In this document: positions 1 to 7,479 of the stretch, one piece after another | Numbering within the stretch: position 1 is the first letter of the stretch | How the letters are laid out: every line of letters starts with the position of its first letter | Assembly: GCA_029976905.1 (NCBI GenBank) | Contig: JAPOLW010000091.1 | Coordinates: forward strand, 1 to 10,561 | DNA: 10,561 bases | Direction of reading: 5' to 3' | Source of the DNA: a bacterium | GTDB taxonomy: Bacteria > Desulfobacterota > Binatia > UBA12015 | Translations under genes and position numbers: made by a program | Notes under the pieces: model-generated | The model's database searches: none | Seen by the model: only the letters and a program-made list of their open reading frames with translations | Told to the model about the DNA's origin: nothing

Positions 1-1581
1 GGCTCGGGCGCGCGCGCCGCGGATTGTGACTTTTCCGCGTTGTTAAGAAAACACGCGCCCGGGAAGCGCGCGGCGCGCCTGGCGTACCTCTCCGCGCTCG
101 GGCTGTGCCGGGGGGGCACGTACGAGGTCACGGACGCGCCGGCCCCGCCCACGCGGGCCGATGCACCCGACCTCTTCGTCGAAAGCTCCATCGATCAGAT
201 GTCCCCCTACGTGCAGGGCGAGGTGCGTTATACGGCACGGGTCTTCGATGCCATCGGTCTGCGCTCGGGCGCACTCACCGAGCCGCGCGTCGCGGATGCG
301 CTCATCGAGCCGGCTGGTGAGGGGCGGACCTACGATGAGGTCGTGCACGGGCGGCGCTACCGGGTCCACGAACGGGAGTACGTGATCACGCCGCAGTCCA
401 GCGGCACTCTGCGGATTCCCCCCCTCGTGCTGGAGGCTCGGGTGGCGGCCCCGCGTGGGGCGCGGCGTTCGCCCTTCGAGGAGTTCTTCGGGGCCGGTGA
501 TCCGTTTGCCGGAATGTTTGCCGGGGCGGGCTTCGATGACTCGCTCTTCGATCGGATGATGAATCCCGGACGTGAAGTGCGCGTGCGCTCGAATCCGATC
601 GAGATCGAGGTACGGGCGCGACCGGACGCCGTCGCCGAGGGTTGGTTCCTGCCGGCCCGTCGGGTCGAGCTCGTCGAGACCTTCGCGCCGGTCTCGCCGG
701 AGTTCCGGGTGGGGGAAGCTGTCGAACGCACGGTTTACTTGCGTGCTCTGGGGGCCTCGGCCGCCCAGCTCCCGGCGTTCGAGATTCCCTCCGCTCCGGG
801 CGTCCGCCAATACGACGAGGGTTCCCGCGACGCGAGTTCGGCGACGCCGGAGGGGACGGTTTCGATCCGCGAGCAGACGGTGGCGCTCGTGCCCACACGA
901 CCGGGGGAGGTGACCCTTCCCGCGGTGGAGGTCGAATGGTGGGATACCAAGACCGAGACGCGGCAAAGCGCTCGCCTGCCGGCGAGGACGATCGAAGTCC
1001 TGCCAGCGGTCGGTGCTCCGTCAGGTGCGGCCACGGTGGCCGTCACTCCGCCGCCCGTTTCGGCGGCAACGCAATCCCCACCGCTCGCGTCGAAGGACGA
1101 CGTCGAGGGAGGACGGCAAGTTCCGGTCGCCGCACCGTCGCAAGAGATCCTTCTGGCCCTCGCCGGGCTCTTTCTCCTGGCCCTCGTCGCCGGCGCTGCA
1201 CGCGTATACCGTCGTCGGGGTCCGGTCGCCGAAGCGCCAGGGTCGTCTCCTGTGACCGACGGCCGCGTTTCGTTGCGTGCTGTCCACCGAGCCTGTCGGG
1301 CCAATGACGCGGCTGCGGTACGCGACGCGCTGATCGGATGGGCGCAGTCCCGCTGGGGCGTGGCGGCGCCGGCCAATCCTCGCTCGATTGCGCGCCGACT
1401 CTCCCATGCGGGCTTCGAAGGGGAAGCGGCGCGACTCGACCGGACGCTGTACGCACCGGGCGCCGAGGCGTTCGACGGTGCGGCCTTCTGGCGCGAGTTG
1501 CGTGCGGCGGTGCGTTTGGGAGATCCGCGAGGCGAAGCCGTGAACCAAGCCGTCCTTCCCGAGCTCTACCCGTCGGTCTGA
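1..1581 (+). CDS. batD: BatD / oxygen-tolerance family protein, 5'-partial
   Basis: The frame is open from base 1 to the TGA at 1579-1581, giving at least 526 residues; the signal peptide and most of the first Ig-like domain lie outside the window. Numbering from base 1, residues ~58-150 form the typical BatD second beta domain (starts DLFVESSIDQ, later ITPQSSGTLRIPPL). A Phe/Gly/Asp-rich loop follows at ~157-185 (FEEFFGAGDPF). A third beta domain at ~215-337 ends in the hallmark PTRPGEVTLPAVEVEWWD. One transmembrane helix lies at ~382-403, followed by Arg residues and a ~120-residue cytoplasmic helical domain containing NPRSIARRL. BatD proteins are usually encoded with BatA/B (von Willebrand/MIDAS) and MoxR ATPases and are linked to envelope or oxidative stress; here the partners would lie upstream. 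A TTG at 40 could be read as a start but is not needed. The first ~50 residues match the family poorly, so a truncation or sequence error there is possible. The family call is firm, the biochemical role unknown. Confidence 0.88.
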   Translation, partial: GSGARAADCDFSALLRKHAPGKRAARLAYLSALGLCRGGTYEVTDAPAPPTRADAPDLFVESSIDQMSPYVQGEVRYTARVFDAIGLRSGALTEPRVADALIEPAGEGRTYDEVVHGRRYRVHEREYVITPQSSGTLRIPPLVLEARVAAPRGARRSPFEEFFGAGDPFAGMFAGAGFDDSLFDRMMNPGREVRVRSNPIEIEVRARPDAVAEGWFLPARRVELVETFAPVSPEFRVGEAVERTVYLRALGASAAQLPAFEIPSAPGVRQYDEGSRDASSATPEGTVSIREQTVALVPTRPGEVTLPAVEVEWWDTKTETRQSARLPARTIEVLPAVGAPSGAATVAVTPPPVSAATQSPPLASKDDVEGGRQVPVAAPSQEILLALAGLFLLALVAGAARVYRRRGPVAEAPGSSPVTDGRVSLRAVHRACRANDAAAVRDALIGWAQSRWGVAAPANPRSIARRLSHAGFEGEAARLDRTLYAPGAEAFDGAAFWRELRAAVRLGDPRGEAVNQAVLPELYPSV

Positions 1582-1595
1582 TCCCTCGCGAGACA

Positions 1596-1635
1596 CGGCG
1601 GTGGCGGTGTCGAACCCCGGCCCCCGCCACCGCCG
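1596..1635. terminator. Stem-loop between convergent genes, probable bidirectional terminator
   Basis: CGGCGGTGGCGG (1596-1607) is the perfect reverse complement of CCGCCACCGCCG (1624-1635), giving a 12-bp all-matched stem with a 16-base loop. It lies 14 bases after the batD stop and 1 base before the stop of the convergent membrane-protein gene. Neither side has a clear T-tract, so it is not a canonical intrinsic terminator. Position and symmetry still favour a role in ending or protecting both transcripts. Confidence 0.6.
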
Positions 1636-1636
1636 C

Positions 1637-3772
1637 TCACGGACGCATGCCTGCAACGGTGACCGTGGCGCGCGCGGTGGCCAGGGCAGACGGCTCCCCG
1701 AATTGTTCGAGGAAGACTTCGAGCTGCCAGGAGCCGGTCTCGCCGAAGGGTGGCACGACCACGACGGACGCGTTGCGGGTCTCGCCGGCCGCGACGTCGC
1801 CGAGCAGGCGCGAGAAGGGGCCCCGCGGCAACGTTTTCCCCGACGGGTCGGTCCACGCGTAGGACAACCCAACCAGGCCCGACTGGGCGACGCCCAGTGC
1901 GGGCCAGGGGCACGGGCTCTGGTTTTCGATCCGTACCGGGATGGGCACAGGGAAGGCGGTGAGCGCGATGACCGGGGGAACCTCGACGTCCACGATGCGG
2001 CCCGCGCGGCACTCGGATGCAAGGGCGGACGTCGAAAGACCGGTCAGCGTGCGGCCCGCTCGCGGTGGTCCCTTCACGGCCTCGCGCCAGGGGCGCACCG
2101 GGGTCTTCTCGACGGCGTAGACCACGTCGCTCCCAAAGCGGGCGACCTCGCGAAGCCCTTCGGTGTCGACGTCGGACCAGGCCGTCTGCTCGTGGCCGAT
2201 CAGGCGGTCACCGTGCACGACGACCCAACGGACGTCGACGGCGTCGACGAGAAAGGCGAGGGCCTCGGGGTCGGGGAGCTGACGGATGGCGGTCGTCAGA
2301 AAAGAGGCCGAGGGGGGCTCATAGCCGCTGTAGCCGTTGAGGAGAGGCTTCCAATGGTCCGTGCTGGCGAGCATGTACCGGGCGTTGCGTTCGGCGCCGA
2401 CGAAGTCACTGTCGACGGAGGCGGCCGGAATCTCGAGGACGGCGCCCGGGTCGGCCTGCGCCTCGAGGAAGGAGTACACCGGCGGGGCCGACCGTCCGAG
2501 ATGTGCCGGGAAGACCGGACTGGGAAGCGGCGCCGCCGCCACGGCGCAGGCGGCGGCGGCCGTCACACCCGTGAAGGTCTGAAACCACGGCGGTGCCCGC
2601 CGCGTCCAACGCGCGAGTGCGTGCCCGGCGAGGGCACACAGACCCGCGAGGACCACGATGAAGAAGCGTCGCGGTCCGCGGATCGAGGAGAAGCCGGGAA
2701 GATGGTCGTAGAAGAGAAGGTAGGGCGTCGGCAGGCGAAATTCGCCGATGTCCACGTAGGGACCCGACGAGAAGAGGACCGCGACGCCGACGACGGCCCA
2801 CAGGGCCCATTCGCGCGTCGTCAGGCCGATGGGATCATGGCGTAGGCGGCGCACACCGCGTTGGGCGAGGTCGGCACCGACCAGGGCGAGCACGGCGACG
2901 CCGGCCAGCTGCACGAAGGCGAGGCTGACGTAGTCCCAGGGGGCCCAGGCGTGCCCGACGAAGCGGCTCGGATCGAAGGGGGGGATGATGCCTTCTTCGC
3001 GGGCGCGTAGGTAGGGAAGGGCGATGGGCGCTGCGATCAGCGCCCCCGCCCCCATGGCCCCGACCAGGGGCAGGCCGTCGGCGAGCGGCCGCCGATGCGT
3101 GCCGAGAACGCGCGCGAGAGCATAGGTTCCGGCGGCGAAGGCCATGAAGTAGCCCAGGTAGACACAGGCCAGCATCTGGAACGTGACGGCCGCGGCCAGG
3201 CCGACGAGATGGCGCAGCCTCCTTCGATCCAACCACAGGTCGATGGCGAGAAAGGCAAGCGGGATCGTGCCGGTGGCGAGGTATTGGGGATGGGGAAAGC
3301 CCTTCACGCGCCACGGGGCAAAGGCGAACGCGGCACCCGCGGCGAGGGCTGCGCCGCCGTTGCGCGTGTGGTGATACACCAGCGCGAACATCCCGACGCC
3401 GGCCAGAACGAAGGTCTCGAGCGCCATCGCCTTGAGAACGGCCAGGGCGCTTGCCGTCGCCGCGAAGACCGGTGCCGTGATCGGCACGTGCGCGATCATG
3501 TTCTCCGAGAGCGCGATCGTATTGGTTGCCGGGTGGAAGATGTTGCCGTCGAAGAGTGCTGCCGGATCGGTCACGATCGCCCGGGCCACCCACGCGAGGA
3601 TCCAGACGTTGAGATGGAGGTCGGCGTTCTCGAGGCTGGCGAAGAAGGTCGTATCCCGGGGGAGGTCGTCTTCGGAGAGGAACCAGGGCCGTAGGACCCA
3701 GGGTGTCAGGGCCGCGAAGAAAACGGCGGCCAGGCCACCGGCGCGCCACGCCCTCTTGGCCGTTTGCGACAT
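1637..3772 (-). CDS. Polytopic membrane protein, GT-C-like (YfhO-type), with C-terminal Ig-like domain
   Basis: 711 residues, ATG at 3772, TGA at 1637-1639. Residues ~10-30 are the first membrane helix. The large first loop carries acidic and polar residues (EDDLPRD at 34-40, ENADLHLNVW at 48-57, then FDGNIFHP at 74-81), the arrangement seen in GT-C-fold membrane glycosyltransferases, where an early loop Asp is catalytic. About ten further hydrophobic segments run to ~415. A soluble segment at ~425-560 includes VLEIP (445-449) and STDHWKPLLNGYSG (470-483), a pattern I associate with YfhO-like proteins of high-GC Gram-negatives. The last ~115 residues look like an Ig-like beta-sandwich (RIENQSPCPWP at 614-624). 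The gene starts 15 bp after the NIPSNAP-like gene, with no clear ribosome-binding site, suggesting translational coupling. A role in transferring sugars from polyprenyl-linked donors is inference; substrate unknown. It could be a non-catalytic relative. Confidence 0.72.
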   Translation of the reverse strand: MSQTAKRAWRAGGLAAVFFAALTPWVLRPWFLSEDDLPRDTTFFASLENADLHLNVWILAWVARAIVTDPAALFDGNIFHPATNTIALSENMIAHVPITAPVFAATASALAVLKAMALETFVLAGVGMFALVYHHTRNGGAALAAGAAFAFAPWRVKGFPHPQYLATGTIPLAFLAIDLWLDRRRLRHLVGLAAAVTFQMLACVYLGYFMAFAAGTYALARVLGTHRRPLADGLPLVGAMGAGALIAAPIALPYLRAREEGIIPPFDPSRFVGHAWAPWDYVSLAFVQLAGVAVLALVGADLAQRGVRRLRHDPIGLTTREWALWAVVGVAVLFSSGPYVDIGEFRLPTPYLLFYDHLPGFSSIRGPRRFFIVVLAGLCALAGHALARWTRRAPPWFQTFTGVTAAAACAVAAAPLPSPVFPAHLGRSAPPVYSFLEAQADPGAVLEIPAASVDSDFVGAERNARYMLASTDHWKPLLNGYSGYEPPSASFLTTAIRQLPDPEALAFLVDAVDVRWVVVHGDRLIGHEQTAWSDVDTEGLREVARFGSDVVYAVEKTPVRPWREAVKGPPRAGRTLTGLSTSALASECRAGRIVDVEVPPVIALTAFPVPIPVRIENQSPCPWPALGVAQSGLVGLSYAWTDPSGKTLPRGPFSRLLGDVAAGETRNASVVVVPPFGETGSWQLEVFLEQFGEPSALATARATVTVAGMRP

Positions 3773-3787
3773 CGCCCGCGATCTGGC

Positions 3788-4498
3788 TCAGGCCAGTGGC
3801 GACCAACTCACGGTGCGCAGGAGACGACTCTGCCATTGGTCCCGAAGATCGAGGGCGTCGTGCATCCAGGTCCCGGGCTGCGTATGTCGGGCCGGCACCT
3901 CGTTGCACAGCAAGGGCTGAAGCACCTCCGGTCGCTGCACTTTCTGCCACAGGACGACCTCCCGGCGACGGCCGGCGCCAAAGGCCGTGCGGAAGCTCGC
4001 ATCGACGGTGAGAATCCGCCCACCGGGCCCGGGAGATTGTTTCATCTCTTCGGCGTAGTGGGAGCCGGACCGCTCGATGTACTCGTCGAGTTTGTCTTCG
4101 AAGGGCCACACGGTGTCCTCCATGAAGAGGGCGAGTGGCTTCTCGACGCCCCCCGTGGGCACGTCGTCGAAGTCGATGGACTGCCAGGGCGACCAGGGCA
4201 AGGGGACGAGAATCTTGGCCTCGCTGTCGTGACGGAGAGAGTCGAGCGAAGCGGCAAACGCGGCCAGATCGCCGGTCTCGACCCGTCGAGCAATCCGCTC
4301 CCAGGCCGCTCCATCGCGCAGCGCGGTGATCGTGATCACCCGATACGAAGGGCCCGTCCCATGCGCATGACGGAGATAGTAGAGAAGGCGGCCGTCGCTT
4401 CCGTCCGCGAGCCTGGGCATCCAGACCGTGCGGAACGCCTCGTCGAAATCCGGTTCTCGCCGCCCGTGGACATGGTGCGTTTCGTGCAGAAGGAGCAT
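3788..4498 (-). CDS. NIPSNAP-like protein (dimeric alpha/beta-barrel fold)
   Basis: 236 residues from the ATG at 4498 to the TGA at 3788-3790. The N-terminus (MLLLHETHHVHG) followed by FDEAFRTVWMPRLA and later YRVITITALRDGAAWERIARR is the strand-helix-strand order of NIPSNAP/ABM-type ferredoxin-like domains. The second half (ALFMEDTVWPFEDKLDEYI, then GGRILTVDASFRTAFG and REVVLWQKV) appears to be a diverged second copy, making a two-domain protein. There is no signal peptide or membrane segment, so it is probably cytoplasmic. An upstream in-frame ATG at 4519 would add seven residues and overlap the kinase gene by 8 bp. I prefer 4498 because AAAGG lies 7 bases ahead of it and the conserved fold begins there. 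Tight spacing to the kinase and membrane-protein genes indicates cotranscription. The activity is unknown; relatives are mostly uncharacterised. Confidence 0.62.
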   Translation of the reverse strand: MLLLHETHHVHGRREPDFDEAFRTVWMPRLADGSDGRLLYYLRHAHGTGPSYRVITITALRDGAAWERIARRVETGDLAAFAASLDSLRHDSEAKILVPLPWSPWQSIDFDDVPTGGVEKPLALFMEDTVWPFEDKLDEYIERSGSHYAEEMKQSPGPGGRILTVDASFRTAFGAGRRREVVLWQKVQRPEVLQPLLCNEVPARHTQPGTWMHDALDLRDQWQSRLLRTVSWSPLA

Positions 4499-4505
4499 GC
4501 GCGAG

Positions 4506-4510
4506 CCTTT
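4506..4510 (-). promoter_or_regulatory. Ribosome-binding site of the NIPSNAP-like gene
   Basis: AAAGG on the minus strand, 7 bases before the ATG at 4498-4496. It lies downstream of the alternative ATG at 4519, and so supports the shorter protein. It directly follows the kinase stop codon (4514-4512). Confidence 0.45.
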
Positions 4511-4511
4511 A

Positions 4512-5876
4512 TCACGCATCGCCGCGTACGGGCAGATCCAGGGTGACCACCAGTCCGGGGTTGCCGTCGGTGATTCGAACCTCGCCGTCGTGTAGGTGCG
4601 CGATGGCCCGCACCAGGCTCAGGCCGAGTCCGCTGCCGGGGGAGGTGCGGCTCGCCTCCAGGCGGCTGAACCGATCGAAGGCCTTCTCGCGGAATTCGGC
4701 CGGGATTCCGGGCCCGTCATCGGCGACGACGGCATGCACGCGGTCCCCGGAGGTCTCGATCCGGCAGCGCAGATGTCCGCCCGTGGGAACGTATTTGAGG
4801 GCGTTGTCGAAGAGGTTGGTGATCGCCTGACCGAGCAGGCCCGGATTTCCCGAGAGGGGCGCCGGGTCTCCCGGCTCGAGGACCAGGGAAAGCCCGGCTT
4901 CTTCGGCCGCGGGTTCGTAGATCTCGACGAGGTCGGAGAGGATCGCGCGGAGGTCGAGCGAGACGAAGTTCTTGCGCGGTTCGCCCGACTCGGCATGGGC
5001 GATGGTCAGAAGTGCGTTGAACATCGCCAGGATCGCATCGGCATCCCCGATGGTCTCCTCGAGAGCATTTCGGTAGGCGCCGGTGTCCTCTCTGGCGAGG
5101 AGCGCCACCTCGATGCGGCTGCGCAGACGGGAGATGGGGCTGCGCATGTCGTGCGCGATGTCATCGGTGACCTCGCGCATCGCCCTCATGAGCGTTCCGA
5201 TGCGGTCGAGCATCCGGTTGAGATTACGGGAGAGTTCGTCGAATTCGTCGCCGCGCCCGCTCTCGGGCATACGCAGGTCGAGGTCTCCCTGGAGAATGGC
5301 GACGCTATTTTGATTGATCTGGTCGAGTCGACGGGAGACCCGGCGGCTGAGCAGGAAGGCGCCCCCGATCCCGAGTGCAACCGATAGAAGGAGTGCGCCG
5401 AGAAAGGCCTCGCCGATGAGGGTCCGGAAACGCTCTCCCTCGGCGAGGTTGCGAGCGACCAGCAATTGCTCCCCGGTCGGGAGGCGATAGGTGCGCCCGC
5501 GAGCGCGGGCCTCTCTGGTTTCCTCGCCTTCGAGCGGGAATTCGAAAAGATCGCCGCGCTCTTCCATTCCCCGTGGCCATTCCCGGAGGTTGCCGGCGAC
5601 GTACTGCCGCTTCGAGGTTGCGAGCATGTAGACCGTGGTCCGGCCGGCCCGCCGACTGGTCGTGCGCGTCACCACGGAGGCCATCTCGGTGACCGACTGC
5701 AGCGGTTGCAGCTTGCGTTGCAGATCCTCGGCCTCACTCCGGAGCGCAGCGTCCATCTCGGTTTCGTGCGCCGAAAGCGTCGAGAAATACACGAAGGCGA
5801 GCGCGCCGCTCAAAACCAGGACGAAGAGGGTCGCGAAGAGCAGCGTGTGGCGGAAGATGAGGCTACGGCGTTTCAT
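4512..5876 (-). CDS. Sensor histidine kinase (two-component system)
   Basis: 454 residues from the ATG at 5876, which overlaps the regulator gene by 14 bp. Longer readings to 6086 would only translate regulator sequence in another frame. Order: TM1 ~11-31; periplasmic sensor ~32-153, matching no domain I recognise; TM2 ~154-177; HAMP ~178-230; dimerisation/phosphoacceptor helix with IAHDMRSPISRLRSR, phospho-His H242; ATPase domain with N box (NLFDNALKY at 354-362), G1 (DDGPGIP at 386-392), F box (FDRFSRLE) and G2 (GSGLGLSLV at 414-422). All catalytic motifs are intact. The protein would autophosphorylate H242 on an envelope signal and pass phosphate to D51 of the neighbouring regulator. The closest style is the QseC/TctE/CpxA-like group; the signal is unknown. 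Confidence 0.93.
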   Translation of the reverse strand: MKRRSLIFRHTLLFATLFVLVLSGALAFVYFSTLSAHETEMDAALRSEAEDLQRKLQPLQSVTEMASVVTRTTSRRAGRTTVYMLATSKRQYVAGNLREWPRGMEERGDLFEFPLEGEETREARARGRTYRLPTGEQLLVARNLAEGERFRTLIGEAFLGALLLSVALGIGGAFLLSRRVSRRLDQINQNSVAILQGDLDLRMPESGRGDEFDELSRNLNRMLDRIGTLMRAMREVTDDIAHDMRSPISRLRSRIEVALLAREDTGAYRNALEETIGDADAILAMFNALLTIAHAESGEPRKNFVSLDLRAILSDLVEIYEPAAEEAGLSLVLEPGDPAPLSGNPGLLGQAITNLFDNALKYVPTGGHLRCRIETSGDRVHAVVADDGPGIPAEFREKAFDRFSRLEASRTSPGSGLGLSLVRAIAHLHDGEVRITDGNPGLVVTLDLPVRGDA

Positions 5877-6549
5877 TCTCCGCCAATCGATACCCCGCTC
5901 CGCGCACGGTGTGCAGGAGAGGGCGCTCGAAGCCTGCGTCGATCTTCTGCCTGAGCCGGCTGATGTGGACATCGACGACGTTGGTCTGTGGATCGAAATG
6001 GTAGTCCCAGACACTCTCCAACAGCATGGTGCGGGTGACCACCTGACCAACGTGTCGGAGCAGAAACTCCAGGATCCGGAACTCACGGGGCTTCAGCTCG
6101 ATGGGTGTTCCCGCTCGCGACACGACTCGCGCGAGAAGGTCCATCTCGAGGTCGGCCACGCGCAGCGTCGTTTCCGGCGCACCCATACCCCGGTTCCGCC
6201 GGCCAAGCGCCTCGATGCGGGCCAACAATTCGGCGAAGGCGAACGGCTTGACGAGATAGTCGTCGCCGCCGGCGCGCAGGCCCGCGACACGATCCTCGAC
6301 GCTCCCCATGGCCGAGAGGACCAGGACCGGAATGTCGGTGCCGTTCTTGCGCAGGGCCTCGATCACCGACAGGCCGTCGATCCCGGGGAGCATGCGGTCC
6401 ACGACGAGAACGTCATAGGGATCCGTCGTCGCCATCACGAGCCCTTTGGGGCCGTCTTCGGCGAGATCCACGACGTAGCCGCTCTCGCTCAGTCCCTTGG
6501 CGACGTACCGGGCGGCCTCGTGGTCGTCTTCGATGAGCAGGATCCGCAC
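5863..6549 (-). CDS. OmpR/PhoB-family response regulator
   Basis: 228 residues with a GTG start at 6549 and TAG at 5863-5865. The receiver domain (1-~118) has the acidic pair D8/D9, phospho-acceptor D51 (VLVVDRMLPG), switch residue S79, and K101 in DDYLVKPF. The C-terminal winged-helix domain (~130-224) shows the family order: ELKPREFRILEFLLRH, then VVTRTMLLESVWDY, the recognition helix NVVDVHISRLRQKI, and the wing VRGAGYRL. It is a cytoplasmic DNA-binding transcription regulator activated by the kinase whose gene overlaps its 3' end by 14 bp. The GTG start has only a weak upstream GGA. The targets are unknown; its own operon is an obvious candidate by analogy with other OmpR-type systems. 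Confidence 0.95.
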   Translation of the reverse strand: MRILLIEDDHEAARYVAKGLSESGYVVDLAEDGPKGLVMATTDPYDVLVVDRMLPGIDGLSVIEALRKNGTDIPVLVLSAMGSVEDRVAGLRAGGDDYLVKPFAFAELLARIEALGRRNRGMGAPETTLRVADLEMDLLARVVSRAGTPIELKPREFRILEFLLRHVGQVVTRTMLLESVWDYHFDPQTNVVDVHISRLRQKIDAGFERPLLHTVRGAGYRLAENETP

Positions 6550-6581
6550 GTTCCGACTATGCCCGAGTCAAAGCGCGACGC

Positions 6582-7328
6582 CTACCGCGAGGCCAGAATC
6601 CGTCCGCGTCTTTCGCGGCCGAAGGTACGGATCCATCGGCCGAAGGTCCGGTCGGCGAGATCGCGGGCCTGGTCGATGCGCGCCGCCGTTTCGTTCCGGA
6701 TCGTCTCGGCATCGGCGACGCCAGCGGCGGCCCGCATCTCGGCCCGGTGGGCGGGCAGTTCGAGCCACCGGTCGATGAGCGGCCCATCGACCTCGAGATG
6801 GAATTGGAGGCCGTAGACCTTGTCGCCGTAGCGGAATGCCTGGTTGGGGCAGAATTCGGACGAGGCGAGGTGCTGGGCACCCCGGGGGATGTCGAAGGTG
6901 TCCCCATGCCACTGGAAGATGCGCTCGGTCGGAGCGAAATGGGAAAGCAGCGGGTCGCCACGTCCCGGTTCGGAAACCGAAACGTCGTACCAGCCGATCT
7001 CCTTGCGATGGGCTGGTCCCACCTCGGCGCCGAGTGCCCGGGCGATGAGCTGCGCGCCCAGGCAGATTCCGAGGACCGGAATGTCCCGGTCGAGCGCGTC
7101 CTGGATCCGCTCGGTCTCGGTACGGAGGTGGGGAAAGCGATCCACCTGGTCCACGTTCATCGGTCCGCCGAGCACGATGAGGCCCTCGTAGCCCTCGATC
7201 CGCGGCTCGGCCGCTGGATCGCGGCCGAAATTGACGTACCGGATCCGAAATCCGGCCCCCTTGAGCAGGGGATTGAGAGTCCCCAGGATCTCGTGGGCGA
7301 CGTGCTGGAAGACCAGGATCCGGCGCAT
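6582..7328 (-). CDS. Class I glutamine amidotransferase domain protein (GuaA-type GATase1)
   Basis: 248 residues, ATG at 7328, TAG at 6582-6584. The class I catalytic triad is complete: nucleophile C89 in PVLGICLGAQ, H177 and E179 in GLQFHLEVD. The oxyanion strand GLIVLGGPMNV (49-59) and the FQWHGDTFDIP stretch (138-148) are typical of the stand-alone GuaA-like GATase subfamily. Such enzymes release ammonia from glutamine or cleave gamma-glutamyl amides. No synthetase partner is encoded nearby, so the acceptor is unknown. Residues ~190-248 form a charged helical extension beyond the core. The gene stands divergent to the VOC gene and 32 bp ahead of the response-regulator gene on the same strand, so it may be the first gene of the operon. 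No convincing promoter was seen upstream. Confidence 0.88.
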   Translation of the reverse strand: MRRILVFQHVAHEILGTLNPLLKGAGFRIRYVNFGRDPAAEPRIEGYEGLIVLGGPMNVDQVDRFPHLRTETERIQDALDRDIPVLGICLGAQLIARALGAEVGPAHRKEIGWYDVSVSEPGRGDPLLSHFAPTERIFQWHGDTFDIPRGAQHLASSEFCPNQAFRYGDKVYGLQFHLEVDGPLIDRWLELPAHRAEMRAAAGVADAETIRNETAARIDQARDLADRTFGRWIRTFGRERRGRILASR

Positions 7329-7479
7329 GGCTTCTGCGGTAGTCTATCGGGCGATTGGCCGTCTTGCATAATGGGAATCGAACCCGCCCGACGCGGCCGG
7401 GATCGGGCGGCGCACTCGCATCAGACATGCGTTCTGGTGCTTTGACTCCCGCCATCGTGCGCCCTATGGTCGGCGGGGC
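7329..7479. other. Divergent intergenic region with two dyads
   Basis: 151 bp between the divergent amidotransferase and VOC genes, expected to hold promoters for both. Two perfect inverted repeats are visible: CCGCCCGA (7384-7391) with TCGGGCGG (7403-7410), and CGCAT (7417-7421) with ATGCG (7427-7431). The second lies 10 bp ahead of the VOC -35-like box, a plausible regulator position. No clear promoter was found for the minus-strand operon. Operator function is inference. Confidence 0.35.
7442..7470 (+). promoter_or_regulatory. Sigma70-like promoter of the VOC gene
   Basis: TTGACT (7442-7447, 5 of 6 to consensus) and TATGGT (7465-7470, 4 of 6) are separated by exactly 17 bases. Transcription would start near 7476-7480, at or within a few bases of the ATG at 7480, implying a leaderless or nearly leaderless message. 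Spacing and matches are good, but the call rests on sequence alone. Confidence 0.5.

Noticed and set aside
1601..2845. 414-codon open frame antisense to the membrane protein
   Set aside because: Gly/Arg-rich shadow of a better supported gene with clear membrane segments.
5877..6086. Upstream extension of the kinase frame by 70 codons
   Set aside because: It would be translated from within the regulator's DNA-binding domain in another frame; the ATG at 5876 directly precedes the first membrane helix, as expected for the family.
6565..6574. GCTTTGACTC shared (minus strand) with 7439-7448 upstream of the VOC gene
   Set aside because: A 10-mer repeated once in 10 kb on either strand is expected by chance, and no -10 box follows the copy near the regulator gene.
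5635..6816. 393-codon open frame antisense to the kinase, regulator and amidotransferase
   Set aside because: Crosses three genes with intact catalytic motifs on the other strand; low-complexity translation.
7374..7386. tRNA-like T-arm on the minus strand (GGGTTCGATTCCC)
   Set aside because: The T-stem pairs poorly beyond three bases and no matching acceptor, D-arm or anticodon arm is found; not a tRNA. It could be a chance match or, less likely, a decayed fragment.
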